Below are positions 48,023 through 61,100 of a stretch of 64,000 nt of DNA, one piece after another. The position numbers were made by a program, and so were the translations under genes. Each line of letters starts with the position of its first letter. Positions within the stretch are counted from its first letter, which is position 1. Source of the DNA: Leptoclinus maculatus (taxonomy: Eukaryota > Chordata > Actinopteri > Perciformes > Stichaeidae); the NCBI GenBank assembly GCA_032191485.1, contig JAVDOI010000011.1, positions 1,831,438 through 1,895,437 on the forward strand, in the 5' to 3' direction. Under the pieces are notes generated by a model. It searched no databases and was not told the origin of the DNA. It was given only the letters and a program-made list of their open reading frames with translations.

Positions 48023-50164
48023 TGTTCACACTTGGCACTCAGGTGCACCCTTGGGTGATCCCATCATAGGTTTAGGGCTTTAGATACAGGTGTGGATGCA
48101 GGGCTGGATTAATCTCCCTTAAACTAACCTGCTGCATGAGACGAAGACAATTCTCCACCTTTTGTGAGCAATAAAGTGAAGTTTCATTCCGACATGTAGA
48201 TATTCCCTTTCCCTGTTTAGTATTTTATGGTGGAATATTAAACGACCTTCAGGTTTATCGTGTGGTAATTAAACTTAAACTTCATACCTGCCCCACCAGT
48301 CATTTTCAGAGCAGTTCACGTCTAAGATGACTGAAGAAATATATTGATTTAAGGGTTATTTCTGTAAGTCGACTTACAACAACCTGTACAGCTGTGTCAG
48401 CCTCATCCACACGTCACTATTTTTCTGTTTTTCGTGGCGGTGGCTTTAGGTAGTTATGTAAGAAGAAAGTGTCCCAACATCATACCTATTTGAATCCAAA
48501 GCTCTGTAATAAGGTCACCATGTAAGCACAATATCACCTGGAATACTGAGAGTGTTAAAGCTAGATTTTGACACCCTACAGGGTCACAATGTTAGGTAAT
48601 AAAGCGCCTTAAAGCCATCTACCATTACAGTGGATATTGTACGTCAGTGATGCATTTTCACAAACAAAGTTACAGGTTTTTAAAACAACTCTGACAAGGT
48701 TTTTTACTCCCTACATGAGCTCCAGCCCTGAGGTTTGGCTCTCGTCATCTAATTTGATTTCCATTTGAGCCATTATCATTACACTAAGTGACAGCAGAAT
48801 GTAGTGGAACGAAGGCTGTAGGAAAATCAATTAAGGATATTTATTAGTAGAGTCTGATATCATCAGACAGTTCCAGCTCATCATTGATAAGTCAGTATCC
48901 GTATAATCGTCAGCTGATGAATAACAGGAAGTTGCAGTTCAGAAACACCACAGACATTCAAAATGTTAATAATACAGGCTTGTCCACCTGTGAAGTTAGA
49001 TAATGTGCTGACAAGTGTTTAGTCCGTCATCCTTCATCATCACAGAATGTGTGTATTTATCGCTCCACTTCTCTCTCTCTCTGCAGCAAATACTGGCCTC
49101 TGTTCCTCCTCTTCTTCTACATCCTGTCTCCCATCCCTTACTGCATCTCGCGGAGAGTGGTCGACGACACGGACTCGGCCAGTAACGCCTGCAAAGAGCT
49201 GGCCATCTTCCTCACGACGGGCATCGTCATCTCAGCATTCGGCCTGCCCGTCATCTTCGCAAGAGCTGAAGTAGTAAGTTAAGGAGTCTTCTGAGTGCAG
49301 TTTACTGTAAGAGGAACGCAGACATGCAGTTATAGAGTGAGATCACCTAAAGTATACATGAAACAAAATCAGACATTTTTAATACTTTGTGATACATGTG
49401 TTCTACGCATACATAGAGTAGAAGGAGGCATCAATACCACAACTCATACACACACACACACCGTCCTGCTGCCACAAATACTCACTACAGCACCAACTGT
49501 GGATTAATCCGCCGCTGAAAATAGTCCCCTACAAATGCTCTATTTCCTCCTGTTTGAGTAATATTTGCTAAAAAACACAGTGACCAGCTGTTTTGGTAAA
49601 TTATTTGACCTTTTTTTAAGCCACAGAGAGGGTCTGTTGACACAAACATACATTCTGAATATAACCATCTGTATATTTTTGCTCTAATGCAGTAAAAGTG
49701 GCTCCAGCAGCAGGCTTTCTGATTCGTATGGAGCAAGAACATTAACAAAAACAAGTGGAACAAAACAAGATAGTCAATTAATTCAAACTACTTAGCTACA
49801 TAGCAGAGGAGCTGACAGACGCACCAGCTGCAGCAGAACAAGATTAGCATTTCGCTACTTATTTATTTCCTCTTCCTGCTCCGTGTCCTGACTGTACAAC
49901 TGTGGAGCAGCATGTGTGCAAATGATTCTGTCGAAAACTGTCGTCGTTGACACCCCACCAGACCTCGGCCTGAATAATGTGCGCTGCAGCCTGGCGGCGT
50001 GTGCAGCAGCATTTGTTAACCTGAATTATTGATGCGTTGCTTTACAGATCGCCTGGGGGGCGTGTGCGCTCGTACTAACGGGTAACATAGTCATCTTCAG
50101 CACCATCCTGGGCTTCTTCATGGTCTTTGGATCCAACGACGACTTCAGTTGGCAGCAGTGGTAA
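47236..50164 (+). CDS. LEPROTL1: LEPROTL1, leptin receptor overlapping transcript-like 1
   Basis: Four exons: 47236-47251, 47857-47932, 49087-49273, 50048-50164 (396 nt, 131 aa, the same length as human). The sequence is nearly identical to mammalian LEPROTL1: MAGIKALISLSFGGAIGLMF, the ALPVYDKYWPLF junction across intron 2, SNACKELAIFLTTGIV and the end NDDFSWQQW. IKALISL and the NKYW/DKYW-type block favour LEPROTL1 over the paralogue LEPROT. Four hydrophobic segments fit the Vps55-type membrane family of the Golgi/endosome system. Family members reduce cell-surface growth hormone and leptin receptors by directing them to lysosomes. Intron 2 carries a TG microsatellite. It is not part of the HOPX-SRP72 block in mammals. 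Confidence 0.97.
47973..48016. repeat. (GT)n microsatellite in LEPROTL1 intron 2
   Basis: About 42 bp of alternating GT. Confidence 0.95.
49470..49850. repeat. Dispersed repeat, copy 2, in LEPROTL1 intron 3
   Basis: CACAAATACTCACTA, GAAAATAGTCCCC and ACAAATGCTC in the same order as at 18535-18630; then diverged. Ends estimated. Confidence 0.55.
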
Positions 50165-51782
50165 AACAGCAGAGGGAGGGGGACCTTAGTCTGAACTGTT
50201 TCTATTATTATTATTATTATTATTATTATTATGGTATTACTGTTTGGTTCTTGTTGTTATTTATATGATGACCGTCCATCCATAGACTCACACCAAACCA
50301 GTGCAATACTCTCTTCTTTTTTTTTACCATATTGAACTGACACTAGTGGGACGGATGCTGACTTTCTGTTGGATTTGTACTCATTTTAGTTTCTATGTTT
50401 TTCTGTGAGTGTTCTCCATTTGTGCGTTTTTAGTTTTTGAGCGTTTGTGAGCTGATGAACAACTTCTGCTCGTTTTATCTGTGAGAAAAGGACTCCAATA
50501 AGACTTAATCTGACCTTGAAGGACAGCGTCGTCCCGTCTGTGCTGCTGTCTCTATTTAGAAAGAAGTTGCTCCACAGAGAGTACAGATCGGTGTGCGTTT
50601 CCAGTCTAAGTGCTGAGCTGAGTGTAAATCAGCAGAAAACTGATACAAGCTCAGATTTTATCACTCACGATTCGCAGAAAAAGCTGTTTCCTTTTGGCAC
50701 GATTAGATTGAATCGGGGTCTGTTTTGGTGAAAATGAAGCTGATAAGAATGCTGATTTTTAATTAGCTTTTTCCGCTAATGTAGCGCTAGCATCGCTGAG
50801 CGGTGAAAGTCGAGAAGAACTGGGCCGTTACTGCCACCAAACCCCGTCACACGTGTGAATGTAAATCAGCTGTCTTTTCCAGCAGCATGTTCTTTATGTC
50901 TGTTTGGGACCACGTTGGAAATATGTGTCACTTTAAAAGGTTATCCCGTCAACTTTCTAATGTCTGCGCCCCATAAAGAGTCACATGTCATCGCTCAAAG
51001 TGAGGCGACGATGCTCGTTTCCTCTCTGAACTCAGAGGACAGAGACTCATTCAAACGCCCTCACACCAGAGATCAAATTAGACCGACGTGGTGATTTCCC
51101 AGGTGCCAGCTGGATGCAGGCTGCTTACGTTACTCTGCATAGCTGTTACCTCGCTCTCATGTGTGGGCAAGTCTCGCCGTGTCGGGTCAAGAAAGCATGA
51201 AAGGCTTCTAGCAGCCGCCAGCTAGCGTAGGATTAGCTTGAGGACAGTGAGCCAAGCTAAGAACTGGGCGACTTATAACCGAGGCCTGGTCAGTCACTAA
51301 CAGCCCTTAAGCTTTTACATGTGACTCCTTCAAAATAAAAGAGTCCTGCGTCTATGTTATATTTCTCTCTAGAAGCACATTAGGTCCAGACATGCCATCA
51401 CATTTCCTCACACCAGCATTGTCGTGATAAACACACTGTGTGAAGGAGACGTTGTGTAATCTGTTGGCAGCTTACAGCCTCTCGTCGGTCAGGTGCTGCT
51501 CTCTTTACTTTAGATCAATTACGTTCAGTTTGAATATGTGCTCTCTGGAAGATAAAAGGTAAAATCTGATTTAACTAATGCTGACTTAATGTAATTTATT
51601 TTGTGTCCCAGAATTTCAAATCTTTTTGTTGTTGTTGTTGTGTTGTCGTCCAGCCCAGAACGTACTTTTAACTCGGGTTTCCATGCACAGCAGATTTCCA
51701 ACAATCATAATGTCAACACGTTCTGTTCCAAAGAATAATTTCCACTTTTTAAAACCACACACACAGTAAACAAAAGACATTT

Positions 51783-52330
51783 AAAGGAATAGTTTTGGGG
51801 GGGAAAGCTTATTCGCTTTTCTTTTAAAAGTCAGATGAGAAGATTGATACGACTCTTTAATCTGTGTGTCAATGGAGTTAGAACCAAGATGCGATTAGCC
51901 TAGCTTAGCATAAAGACTGGATACAGTTAGCCTGTAAAAGCTCAACCATATGCCACTAAAACACAGATAAAGTTTATTATTTAACGTGAAACATATTGTT
52001 TTTATCGTTGATAAATTGTAGTTTTAGAGGGATTAATGTGCGTTCACTATGAATTGTTTGTAATTAAATAGTAATAACACATAACTCCCTCAATAACCAC
52101 CATTTGTCATTGTTATATCTCTGCTTGTGTGCGGATGAAACAAACGAGATACAACGTGTTAATCAGTAAACTTTAGGGATGTTGATAGGTGTTTTTAAAC
52201 TAGCTTCTAGCCTTTATGCTAAGCTAATCGCCTCCCGACTTACAGCACTACATTTGAAGCAAAGGCGTGAGAATATCCGTCTTCTCATCTGAGTCACATT
52301 AACACAAACGATTTATAAAGAAGAACAAAA
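51783..52330. mobile_element. Foldback (MITE-like) element, copy 1
   Basis: The left arm holds AGATGAGAAGATTGATACGA and GATTAGCCTAGCTTAGCATA with AAGACTGG. The right arm holds the inverted counterparts TAGCCTTTATGCTAAGCTAA with TCG, then CGTCTTCTCATCTGA. The inner part AAAGCTCAACCATATG is shared with the copy at 61870-62115. Non-coding; borders approximate. Confidence 0.65.
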
Positions 52331-54164
52331 GTGTTTCATAAATACATTATGGGAAAAGCAAATTGGAAATCTGCAGAGGAAAGTCGTGGGTAAACATACT
52401 ACCTGACACCTGTGTTTTATCTGGATCACATCGGCATTAAAACGTCCCGCTCAGCTGTGATATTTATTTAAACTCTTGTCTGTTACGTGACTCTTCCAGA
52501 GATCACGACCTCAGTGAAGCCACTGATTGTACTAAAAGCACCACAGCGACGGCAGCTTTTTAGCTCAAGTTTAAAGTGTATTTAACTACTGAATAATACT
52601 GAAGACTACTGACATGATTTGTGCATATTGTTACGTAACAAGCGAGTGTTCCTGAGGTGTGAACATCTGGATGACTCTGTCTGACGCTCACTTTGTCAAA
52701 TGTTCTCTCTGTTTAGTTAAAGCGATGTGACAGGAGCTGGTGTGTAGCTGCTGGTTTGGTTTCTCTTGTGTTTCTGTTTGAAGACAAATGTTACGCTTTG
52801 TTTCCCACAAACCTTGGGAGGATATTGTATTTATTTATTTTAATAATCGCTTCGTGTCAAATGTCCCAACGCCATTTTCTATCTGCAACTGTTCTGTTAG
52901 AGGCAGAAGTCAGCATGGTGGGTTTCTTTTGTTTTTTAATAAACGCCATTTTTGAACATCCTCTCCTTTGAATGACTACTAATGCATTTGCTTTGCCGGT
53001 ATAAGACTGGATCAGATAAGATCAGACTCTTTTTACAAGACTTCACAGGAAATAAGCCGAGCTGATATCATCTCTGTGGCCTTGTTAGTCCTGTTGGTGA
53101 GCAGCAGGAGAATCAGAAACGCAGAGTGAAAGCATGTCGTCATGTCGAGTGGAAGGAAGTCGTTTTAAACATGTACAGTGAGGATGTTTATCCATCTTAT
53201 AGAGCTCATATTGAAGTCTGCTTGAGTTTCCTGTTCCGACATCGCCAATTTAGCGGATGATTTTACTGATAATTAAATTCTTTACTATAAGTACGTATAA
53301 GCAGTATATAAACATGTATTAAATGGTTTATGACACACTATAATGTATAATATTAATCCGTTTGTCTACAACTAGAACTCCTCCTCTGGGCATCTGTAAT
53401 TAGAGGCTGCTGTATAAACATAATGAATGACGATAACTTAAACTATATAAAATATGTCCTTAATGTGAAGGAGTTGTGTCCTGGTATCTACATATACAAA
53501 CTACATTATAGTTTTGCTTATAAATACTAAAGATGGGATTTAATTTAACGTGTGGGGGTAAAAAACAAGATAAGAGTTGTAGATTTATGTGAGAAAAAAT
53601 GACTGAACAGGAGACTGGGAGGAGGAGCTTTGTCTCCCTCTGCTGGCATCACGTGCGTCTGCAGCGACACGCGACGTCTCCTGCAGTTCGACTGTCAACA
53701 CCTTTTTAAGAAGAGAAGAAGAAGAGAAGTAAAGTGAGATCACAGCGTCTCATTTATAGACATATTCGGCACCAACGAGCCACAGCTTCACACTTTGAAG
53801 TGAGAATATTTTAAAAGTAGTTACTTCTATCACCTTCCTCTGCCTGGGGGACCAACACCTTTAGCTTGACTCTAGTTGTGCTTTATAGGCTAAATGGAAA
53901 AAAGCACACAACATTCTGTGCTTTTCTTATTTAGTTTGATTATCAAGCTATAAAACCGTCTGGAAACTCAGACTGATTAGCTTCATTTAATGTTTAAACT
54001 CTTGAAATCTGACTGATCACACACATTAAATAGAGATAAAGAAAAACTCCTTAATTGATCCTTACAGAAAATATGAATTAACTGAATGAATACGTAGTTA
54101 TTAAGTGAAAAAAGACTGTAAAGCAACCTGCACTGTCCTTTAATGTTCAGTCTGCTTCTAGATC

Positions 54165-54480
54165 TGCATTAGAAGTAGAAGTCCTGCATTGAAAATGTCA
54201 CTGAGCAAAAGTATTCTTTCCTCATTAATCGATTGATTGGTTTGTAAATATTCAGAAGTTAGTGAGAAATGACAATTTATCAAATTCTCAGAGCCCAAAA
54301 TAACACCTTTCTTATATTAACCAAAGCTGTCGAATACTTGCAGGGCAGTAAAAAGTGCAATATTTCCCTCTGAAATGTAGTATAGTAGAAGTAGAAAGTG
54401 GCATGAAAAGAAAAGACTCAAGTTATGTACAAGTACCTCAAGTTTGAACTGAAGTACGGTACTTAAAGGTACCGCTAGTG
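54165..54480. repeat. Dispersed repeat, inverted relative of 35570-36135
   Basis: GTAGAAGTCCTGCATTGAAA, AAAAGTATTC and later GTACAAGTACCTCAAGTT with AAGTACGGTACTTAAA match the AAGTAC family on the opposite strand. Confidence 0.5.
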
Positions 54481-54823
54481 ACACACACTCAGAGTAACCG
54501 TGCATCAGACGTCTTTAAGTGCAGCATCTCATGAGAAAACCAGACTATTTTCTACAAAAGATGTAATTAGATGCCAACGGTATTTTCCTGTCCTAAAATC
54601 CCTCACGCAATCCTATCTCATGGAAGAACTAACCCGAGGCGGCTGCAGTAAAGAGGCCCGCCTGCGAGAGACAACACGCCCGACCTGCTTCAGCTCTCTC
54701 CTGCAGCAGCTCGCTGCCTCGGGAGATGAATTTAGCATTTGCATTTAAGGTCAGAAAACAAGTCAAGGGTTTTGCTATCTATTCAAATAGTGAGCCAGAT
54801 GGCAACAAAACGCGTCAGGTCTG

Positions 54824-54858
<35 letters not shown>
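54824..54858. repeat. (AC)n microsatellite
   Basis: About 34 bp AC run, 260 bp upstream of the coiled-coil gene start codon. Confidence 0.93.
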
Positions 54859-55121
54859 CAGCACGCCTCCATGTTATGAAAACAGTAGCTTGGATTAATG
54901 CTTAAACTTGCCCTCTGTAGGTGCGCTCTGTCTTCTTTATAACAGACGTTGTGTTCAGGGAGAGAGAAATATCGCAGGAGACGTGCACACTGTGTCCTCT
55001 CTGACCGACTGGGACACACCTGCCCCGCTCCTAAGGATCATGGGAAGCTGTAGGAGGCTTTAGATTGCGATCGGAGAAAGAGAAAGCGCTCCAAAACGCA
55101 GATCGATCCAGCTGATCGACC

Positions 55122-58100
55122 ATGAGGAGGTTTTTCCGAGCACACAGGGACGAAGACTACAGTCAGATCCAGTATCTGACGGCCAAGTGCAACCGCCTGG
55201 CTCACGACAAAGGTAAGAAGAAAGTTACACATTTACATTTCAGAGCCGTTACTGGAGTGCACTGGTTCAGTCTGTTAACGGCCATTATGACCTTGTTACT
55301 AATTCACAGTTTTGTCATGCAAAGTGTAATTTAACACACAGAGTACTGTGGTATCTAAAGGTTCATACTTCCTCCTATTTAGATTTCTGAAGGTTTCATG
55401 TCATAAATGTGCAGAAAACATCAACATAACCGACAAACAGAGATCCACGCTGCATGCCGAAGAAGTAACATTAACGTTTGAATTTTCCTCCACACGTTGT
55501 CCACAGTAGATAATAAAACTTCAAAGGTCACGACGTGGAACTGCCTCATTGACTGTAAAAGTGCGTCTCTGATTGTATTTGCTGCTTTGATATCGTCAGG
55601 ATCAATGAGGAACAGAAACAATTACAACACGACACAGTGACAACAAGTACAACCTCACTGAAGGAAGTGTTAGATTATTAAAGTATGAGATTAGGTCAGC
55701 ATGCAACAGCTGGGAACCTGGGGCCTCATTACAGAGAAAGATCCTCGCTGCTTGTCCTATCTTATTTCTATTTTAAATTTATGACAATGTTTATGCCTTC
55801 CTAATTTGGGATTCCTAATTTAAGTTCCGTAGTTGCTAAATTCCTTTTCTAAGAGAAGACAGCATTCCTAAATGTAATTAGGGACCCCAATATGCAAAAA
55901 AAAAAAAAATGTAAAACCATTTTCATTCAGATACATGGCTGGTACCAATGCATGCCTTAGGTCGTGTAGTTTCACGTGATACCAATATATGCACTCTAGC
56001 TTCAAGACTGAGCCTGTTACAGCCTCTTAAAGACAGTGATGTCGGCCACAGGCAGAAGTGCATTCAACCTGCATTCTCTCTAGTGTCCACCAGGGGGCGA
56101 CTCCTCTGGTTCTATAGAAGTCTATGAGAAAATGACTCTACTTCTCTCTTGATTTATTACCTCAGTAAACATTGTAAACATGAGTTCATGGTCTCAATCT
56201 CTAGTTTCAAGTCTTCTTCAATACAGCATGATGTTCATTTAGTAACTTATGGTGCATTTAGAGTCAAACAGACCATAAAGCAGGGGATGCTTTAGGGCGG
56301 GGCTACACGGTGATTGACAGGTCTCTACCACGGCGGTGTCCGGTCTGGGAGTTGTCCGTGTTTCTGTTTTACAACTTTAACCCTTTCACAGTGTGAAAAA
56401 TCACTTATTCGGCATTTAATTGTACAAAAAACAAGATGGCAACGGCCCATATGCAGAACTCAAGGTTTCAAAACGTCCACAAACCAATGGGTGACGTCAC
56501 GGTGACTACGTCCACTTCTTATAACCAGTCTCTGGTTGGTTGGCGATCCCCCACGGAAAGAGAATAAGAACGAGGTGAGATGAGGACACAGAGAATAAGA
56601 AACACCTAATGGTATTAGACATTGAGAAATGTAATGATAGACCCTACAGTCTGTACATGATGTGGACAGTAAAGGGAGCGGTGAGGACGGCCACAGAGCT
56701 GAGATCCAAGAAAAATGTGTGTGAAAAGAATTAAGGACACACAAGTGCAGTGATGAGGTGAGAGGAATGGGAAAGTGTTTCAATGCCAGAAGTGTCAGCG
56801 GTTGACATACAACCCTTTATTTTAAGTCTCATGGTTAAGAATGATGGTTATTTTATGCCGTGAGCAGTAAAAAAAAAACACACTTCATCACCACCTTTCA
56901 TGCAAATGCATCCAAGTGGCACCCATTCAGCAGATCTTCTGTTTGAATAGAACATCGCCTACGGGCTGCGGTTTAGCGGTTCAAACCTGACTCTGCCGTC
57001 TGTGTCTGCAGCGGTGCTCGACAGGGAGTTTCTGGTGGCCAGAGACCGGGAGGGGAAGCTGCAGAATGACCTGGAAGCCGCGACCGCTCGACTCCGCCAC
57101 CAGGAGCAGATGAACATGGAGCTCAGGGTGAGAGAGGATCAACTCATCGGCACCATTCACCAGCAGCAGGTGAGCGGAAGTCTGTGAAAGAAAGAAATAA
57201 TCTCATTGAATGGATGGGGGGGGGGTCATTGCTGTTATATTAGAGGCCATCTTGAAGCTGCTATAATGAATATTTATACATTAACAATGGATCAAATGAC
57301 GTAGTCCCACAGAGAATTATCACCCAACTCTAAGGAGCATTTTAAAAAGGCTAAAAAAACCTCAGTGGAGCTGCAGAGTCAGCGGATCATTTGTCACTAT
57401 ATGAGCGACTCTTTTCACCAAATCACAACAGTCAGCTCTATTTTAACCACAGACGCTGGTGATGCAATTAGAGTCTGGTTAGGAAACACTTACCTGAAGG
57501 CCAACTGCTGTCCAATTCACAGTGTTTTTATTTTAATTTGTGTAATTTAATCTTGCAACGTTTAACCTCATTACAATCCCATCATTTTAATGCGAATAGC
57601 CACGACCGTACCAGCCAGCCAGCCATGCTGCAATTACTGTAAATGACACTGGAATTATGCTACCAGTAAGAGCCAGTGTTCACATCATGTAGCTGCAGGG
57701 GCTGTGGCAGTGGGTACCAACCTTTTTGGGGCTTTTTTTTTCTTTCTGTTTTTTTTGGCTCTTTGTCAACAAAAGAGAGATTTGATCCTTTTTCTTTATT
57801 TCGATGCTTTTAGAGGCAAGTGAAAAAAAGCGAAGACTCGACAAAACTCTGAATAAAATGTAATTCATTTTATGTGGCTGGAATAGTTTCTGTAGTTTTG
57901 TCTCTTCTTCTTTCATGTCCCAGTAATGATTGATCTCTGCTGCACAGTAACAAACGAGCAGCTCTGCTAGAAATCTTGATGGAATTTGTTGGAGATTTGG
58001 GAGAGTGTGACTCACTCACGTTGCCCACAAAGATTAGATATGTCAGGTTTGGGCTTGTCTCAAACTCTTTGACCTTTAGGTGTGTTGGATATCACTTGTG

Positions 58101-61100
58101 CAGTATGTACAAGATGATAATGCTACGATCAGCGAGATTTAATAGATAAAGTAATATAGCATTAATATGCATGGTTAATATGTGCCATTTATGTATATTT
58201 TGACCACATGCATGTACCTTTATGCATGAGTATGAAGAGATAAAGTTAAGTAACAGAATTCAGCAGCTAGAAGAAATAAAATAGTGAACTAAGTAGTGAA
58301 AATAGCAATAACAATAAAAGCCATAAAATTGAATTTATTTTTTAAAAAGATTTACTTGAGTGGGTTTGATTTGCCGTCATGCTATCAGCTGCACATGTCT
58401 GTGTGTGTGTGTGTGTGTGTGAATGAGTCATTGTGTCCGTGTGTCTCCCCTGCAGGACCTGGTGGACCTGCTGCAGCAGCGCGTGGTCCTGCTGGCGGAG
58501 GCGAGCTCCCGGGACGGCGAGCTGCTGCGGCAGGTCGGCTCAGAGCTGCTGTGCCTGCAGAGCTCCGAGGTGAAGCTGGAGGGCCTGGTGGAGGAGCTGC
58601 ACGCCGAGGCCCAACGCAGGACCTTGGCGGCAGAGAGCCTCCAGACGGAGCTGCACGCCGAGGCCCACCACAGAGCTTCGCTGACTGAGAGCCTGCAGGC
58701 GGAGCTGCGCAGGCAGGCCCACTTTTCACGTTATCTGATTTTATAGATTAAACAATTAAATTGACAAAACAGAATTAACCGATTAATTGCTGTGTATGCG
58801 CTTATATTGCATCAATGGTGGTGATATTAATATGAACGTGTTGAGCACAATCCTTCACTGTGCTTCAGACCGGTTAGCTCTGAGTTGTGGAGGAAATACC
58901 TCCTTGTTTTCCTTAACGATGTTGAATCGTTGATTTAAAACACATTCCTGCATGTTCCACCCAGCTGTTCCAACTGACCAACATACATAAAAACAATATT
59001 AACACAGATAAGGACACGGACTAAGAAAAGAAACGTTCAAATTAATACAAAAGAAATGCTTTGATTACCATCTCCAGCAAACTGACACCAAGCTGACAGC
59101 AGCTGCTCTGCGAACCCACAGAGAAGAACTTCACCTCAAACTGTCGTCTGGAGACCGAATGAAAACACAGAGTCCCAACCTGCGATTTTAAATCAGCAGC
59201 AATGCAGCGGCGGCGCCTCGATCTGCTGACTTTAGATCCCCGCGGAGAGTCGGCTTTGTTGTCAGAAGACGTTATCGCGTTATGATTCCAGCACAAAGTC
59301 AAGAAGATGAAGGAAATCTTAACATTAGCGGGGAGCTTCATATTCACTCGTCGTGAAAATGAATCTCATTTGCTCGTCTGTGACAGCAGCAAAGGAGCAA
59401 GGAGGCTCCAGAGTGGACATTTAGATGATCTAATAAATCTGTGGGAAAAAACACTAAAATATAAGCAACATTATTTTAGTTTCAGTCACATTTTATATTT
59501 AAACTTAACTTTAACTTAAAGCCCTTTAAATGAAAAGTCTTCACTACTTTCTCTAATGACTGTTTATAAAAAGTCATGAATGTTCTTTCTCAGTTCTATT
59601 GTCCACATGACAGCAGATAGAACGGTATAGTTGTAATTATTACACAGTGGTGTTAACGTGTGAACACAATCTGCTGTCAAATGACATCAGTGCATCATGT
59701 TTCCGGTTAGTTCTTGTTTACCAGATGAATGGAGCTTCCTGTTGCTGTCAGACAAATGAACCCTGCTGCATGTGTTTAGAGTAAACACAGATGAGATACA
59801 AATCTATTCTGTATTTGTATCCCCAACAGGAAGACAGCCGAGCTGGATGAGCTACAAGACACCAACCAGACTTTGACAGAGAAGCTGAAGGATCTACGCT
59901 CCGCTCATCAGAAGGAGGTAAAGGGAACAGAAACGTGTCAAAATCAATCAAAACCTCCGAAGAAACGTCTTAAACGACTCCTGCAGCAGAAAATATCCAT
60001 CTATTCATGTCTTCTATTTTGTGTTTTGATGCATATTTCATGAACACAAGTAGAGTTGCAACTATTGATTTTCACTATCAACTAATCTGCTGATTATTTT
60101 CTTGATTAATCAACTAATCGTTTGTGAAAACAGCCGTCAAAAGTTCAAAAAAGCCCAAGTTAATTCATATCAGTGACATAATGATAATAATTGGTAATAA
60201 AATAAAACAAGCAGACATGATATTCTGTAATAACTGCTTTGACATTGTGCAGTTTGTGTGACTATATATTAATAATGTGGACTAATGAATGGTTTTATTT
60301 ACATGACCCGTCCTTAATCAGGTTATTCACTCAAATTAATCAGCAACAAACCAAACATTTAACCTCCAGCCAGCATCGAACCAAACTAAATAAGAGTCGA
60401 CGGTTTTAATGTGACTTTTGTCCAGCAGATGTCAGGATTGGACACTTTGTTCACCGCTGCTTTGGTCCTTTCTGTTAGTGCATAAATAGATAAATAATGA
60501 ACTTTTAGTGGTTTTATAATGAATGTGGGGTATTTCTCGTTGTCAAGCTTGCAGCCAACTCCTCCACAAATAACGCAGTGCAGCGCCCTCCTGCTGCCAG
60601 CTCGTCCAATCAGAAGCCCCGGGTTAACGCCGTCCTCGGGGTGGTTCAGGTCACCGCCTCAGCGTGCCAGTTAAAAAACAGAGTGACAAGTCTGCTGCTG
60701 GATTTTTAATAATTATTTTTCATGAAACGTAAAACCTCAAGGTTGAAATTTATGTTCTGTGGCCAAATTTTTAAAAAACTACAACCACCCCGGAGAACAC
60801 ACTAATTCAGATCTTCTTTTTCTGGCCGTAGGTTTGTATTGATGTGTGTGGAGTCTGGGCATTAGGGAAACATTCCTACACACTGTGAGGATTTATTTTT
60901 TATTTACACTTGGCTTCAAAGACTCACTCCCTTCCTGGCCTCCGTTTCAACCAGTCCATCACACAGGCAAAGAACTATCTCTGCTGCGAGAAGCAGCAGA
61001 ACGAAACAACAGACCGCCCCGTCGGTGAGGAACTTAATGAGAACATTTATTTGCGGAGGATAAAGTCGGTGAATTATGGTAAAAAGTCCAGGGAGTCGGA

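Larger units (their letters stand above)
50165..55121. other. Repeat-rich spacer LEPROTL1 to coiled-coil gene
   Basis: No gene supportable. Begins with the LEPROTL1 3' UTR, including a (TAT)n tract at 50202-50232. Holds a foldback element (51783-52330), TGTATAAACATAATG-type and AAGTAC-type dispersed repeats (53285-53480, 54165-54480) and an AC repeat (54824-54858). Frames at 50516, 50855, 52756 and 54500 have no recognisable features. Confidence 0.55.

Noticed and set aside
58385..58729. Ala/Pro-rich minus-strand and Gly/Ala-rich plus-strand frames
   Set aside because: GC-rich shadows of exon 3 of the coiled-coil gene.
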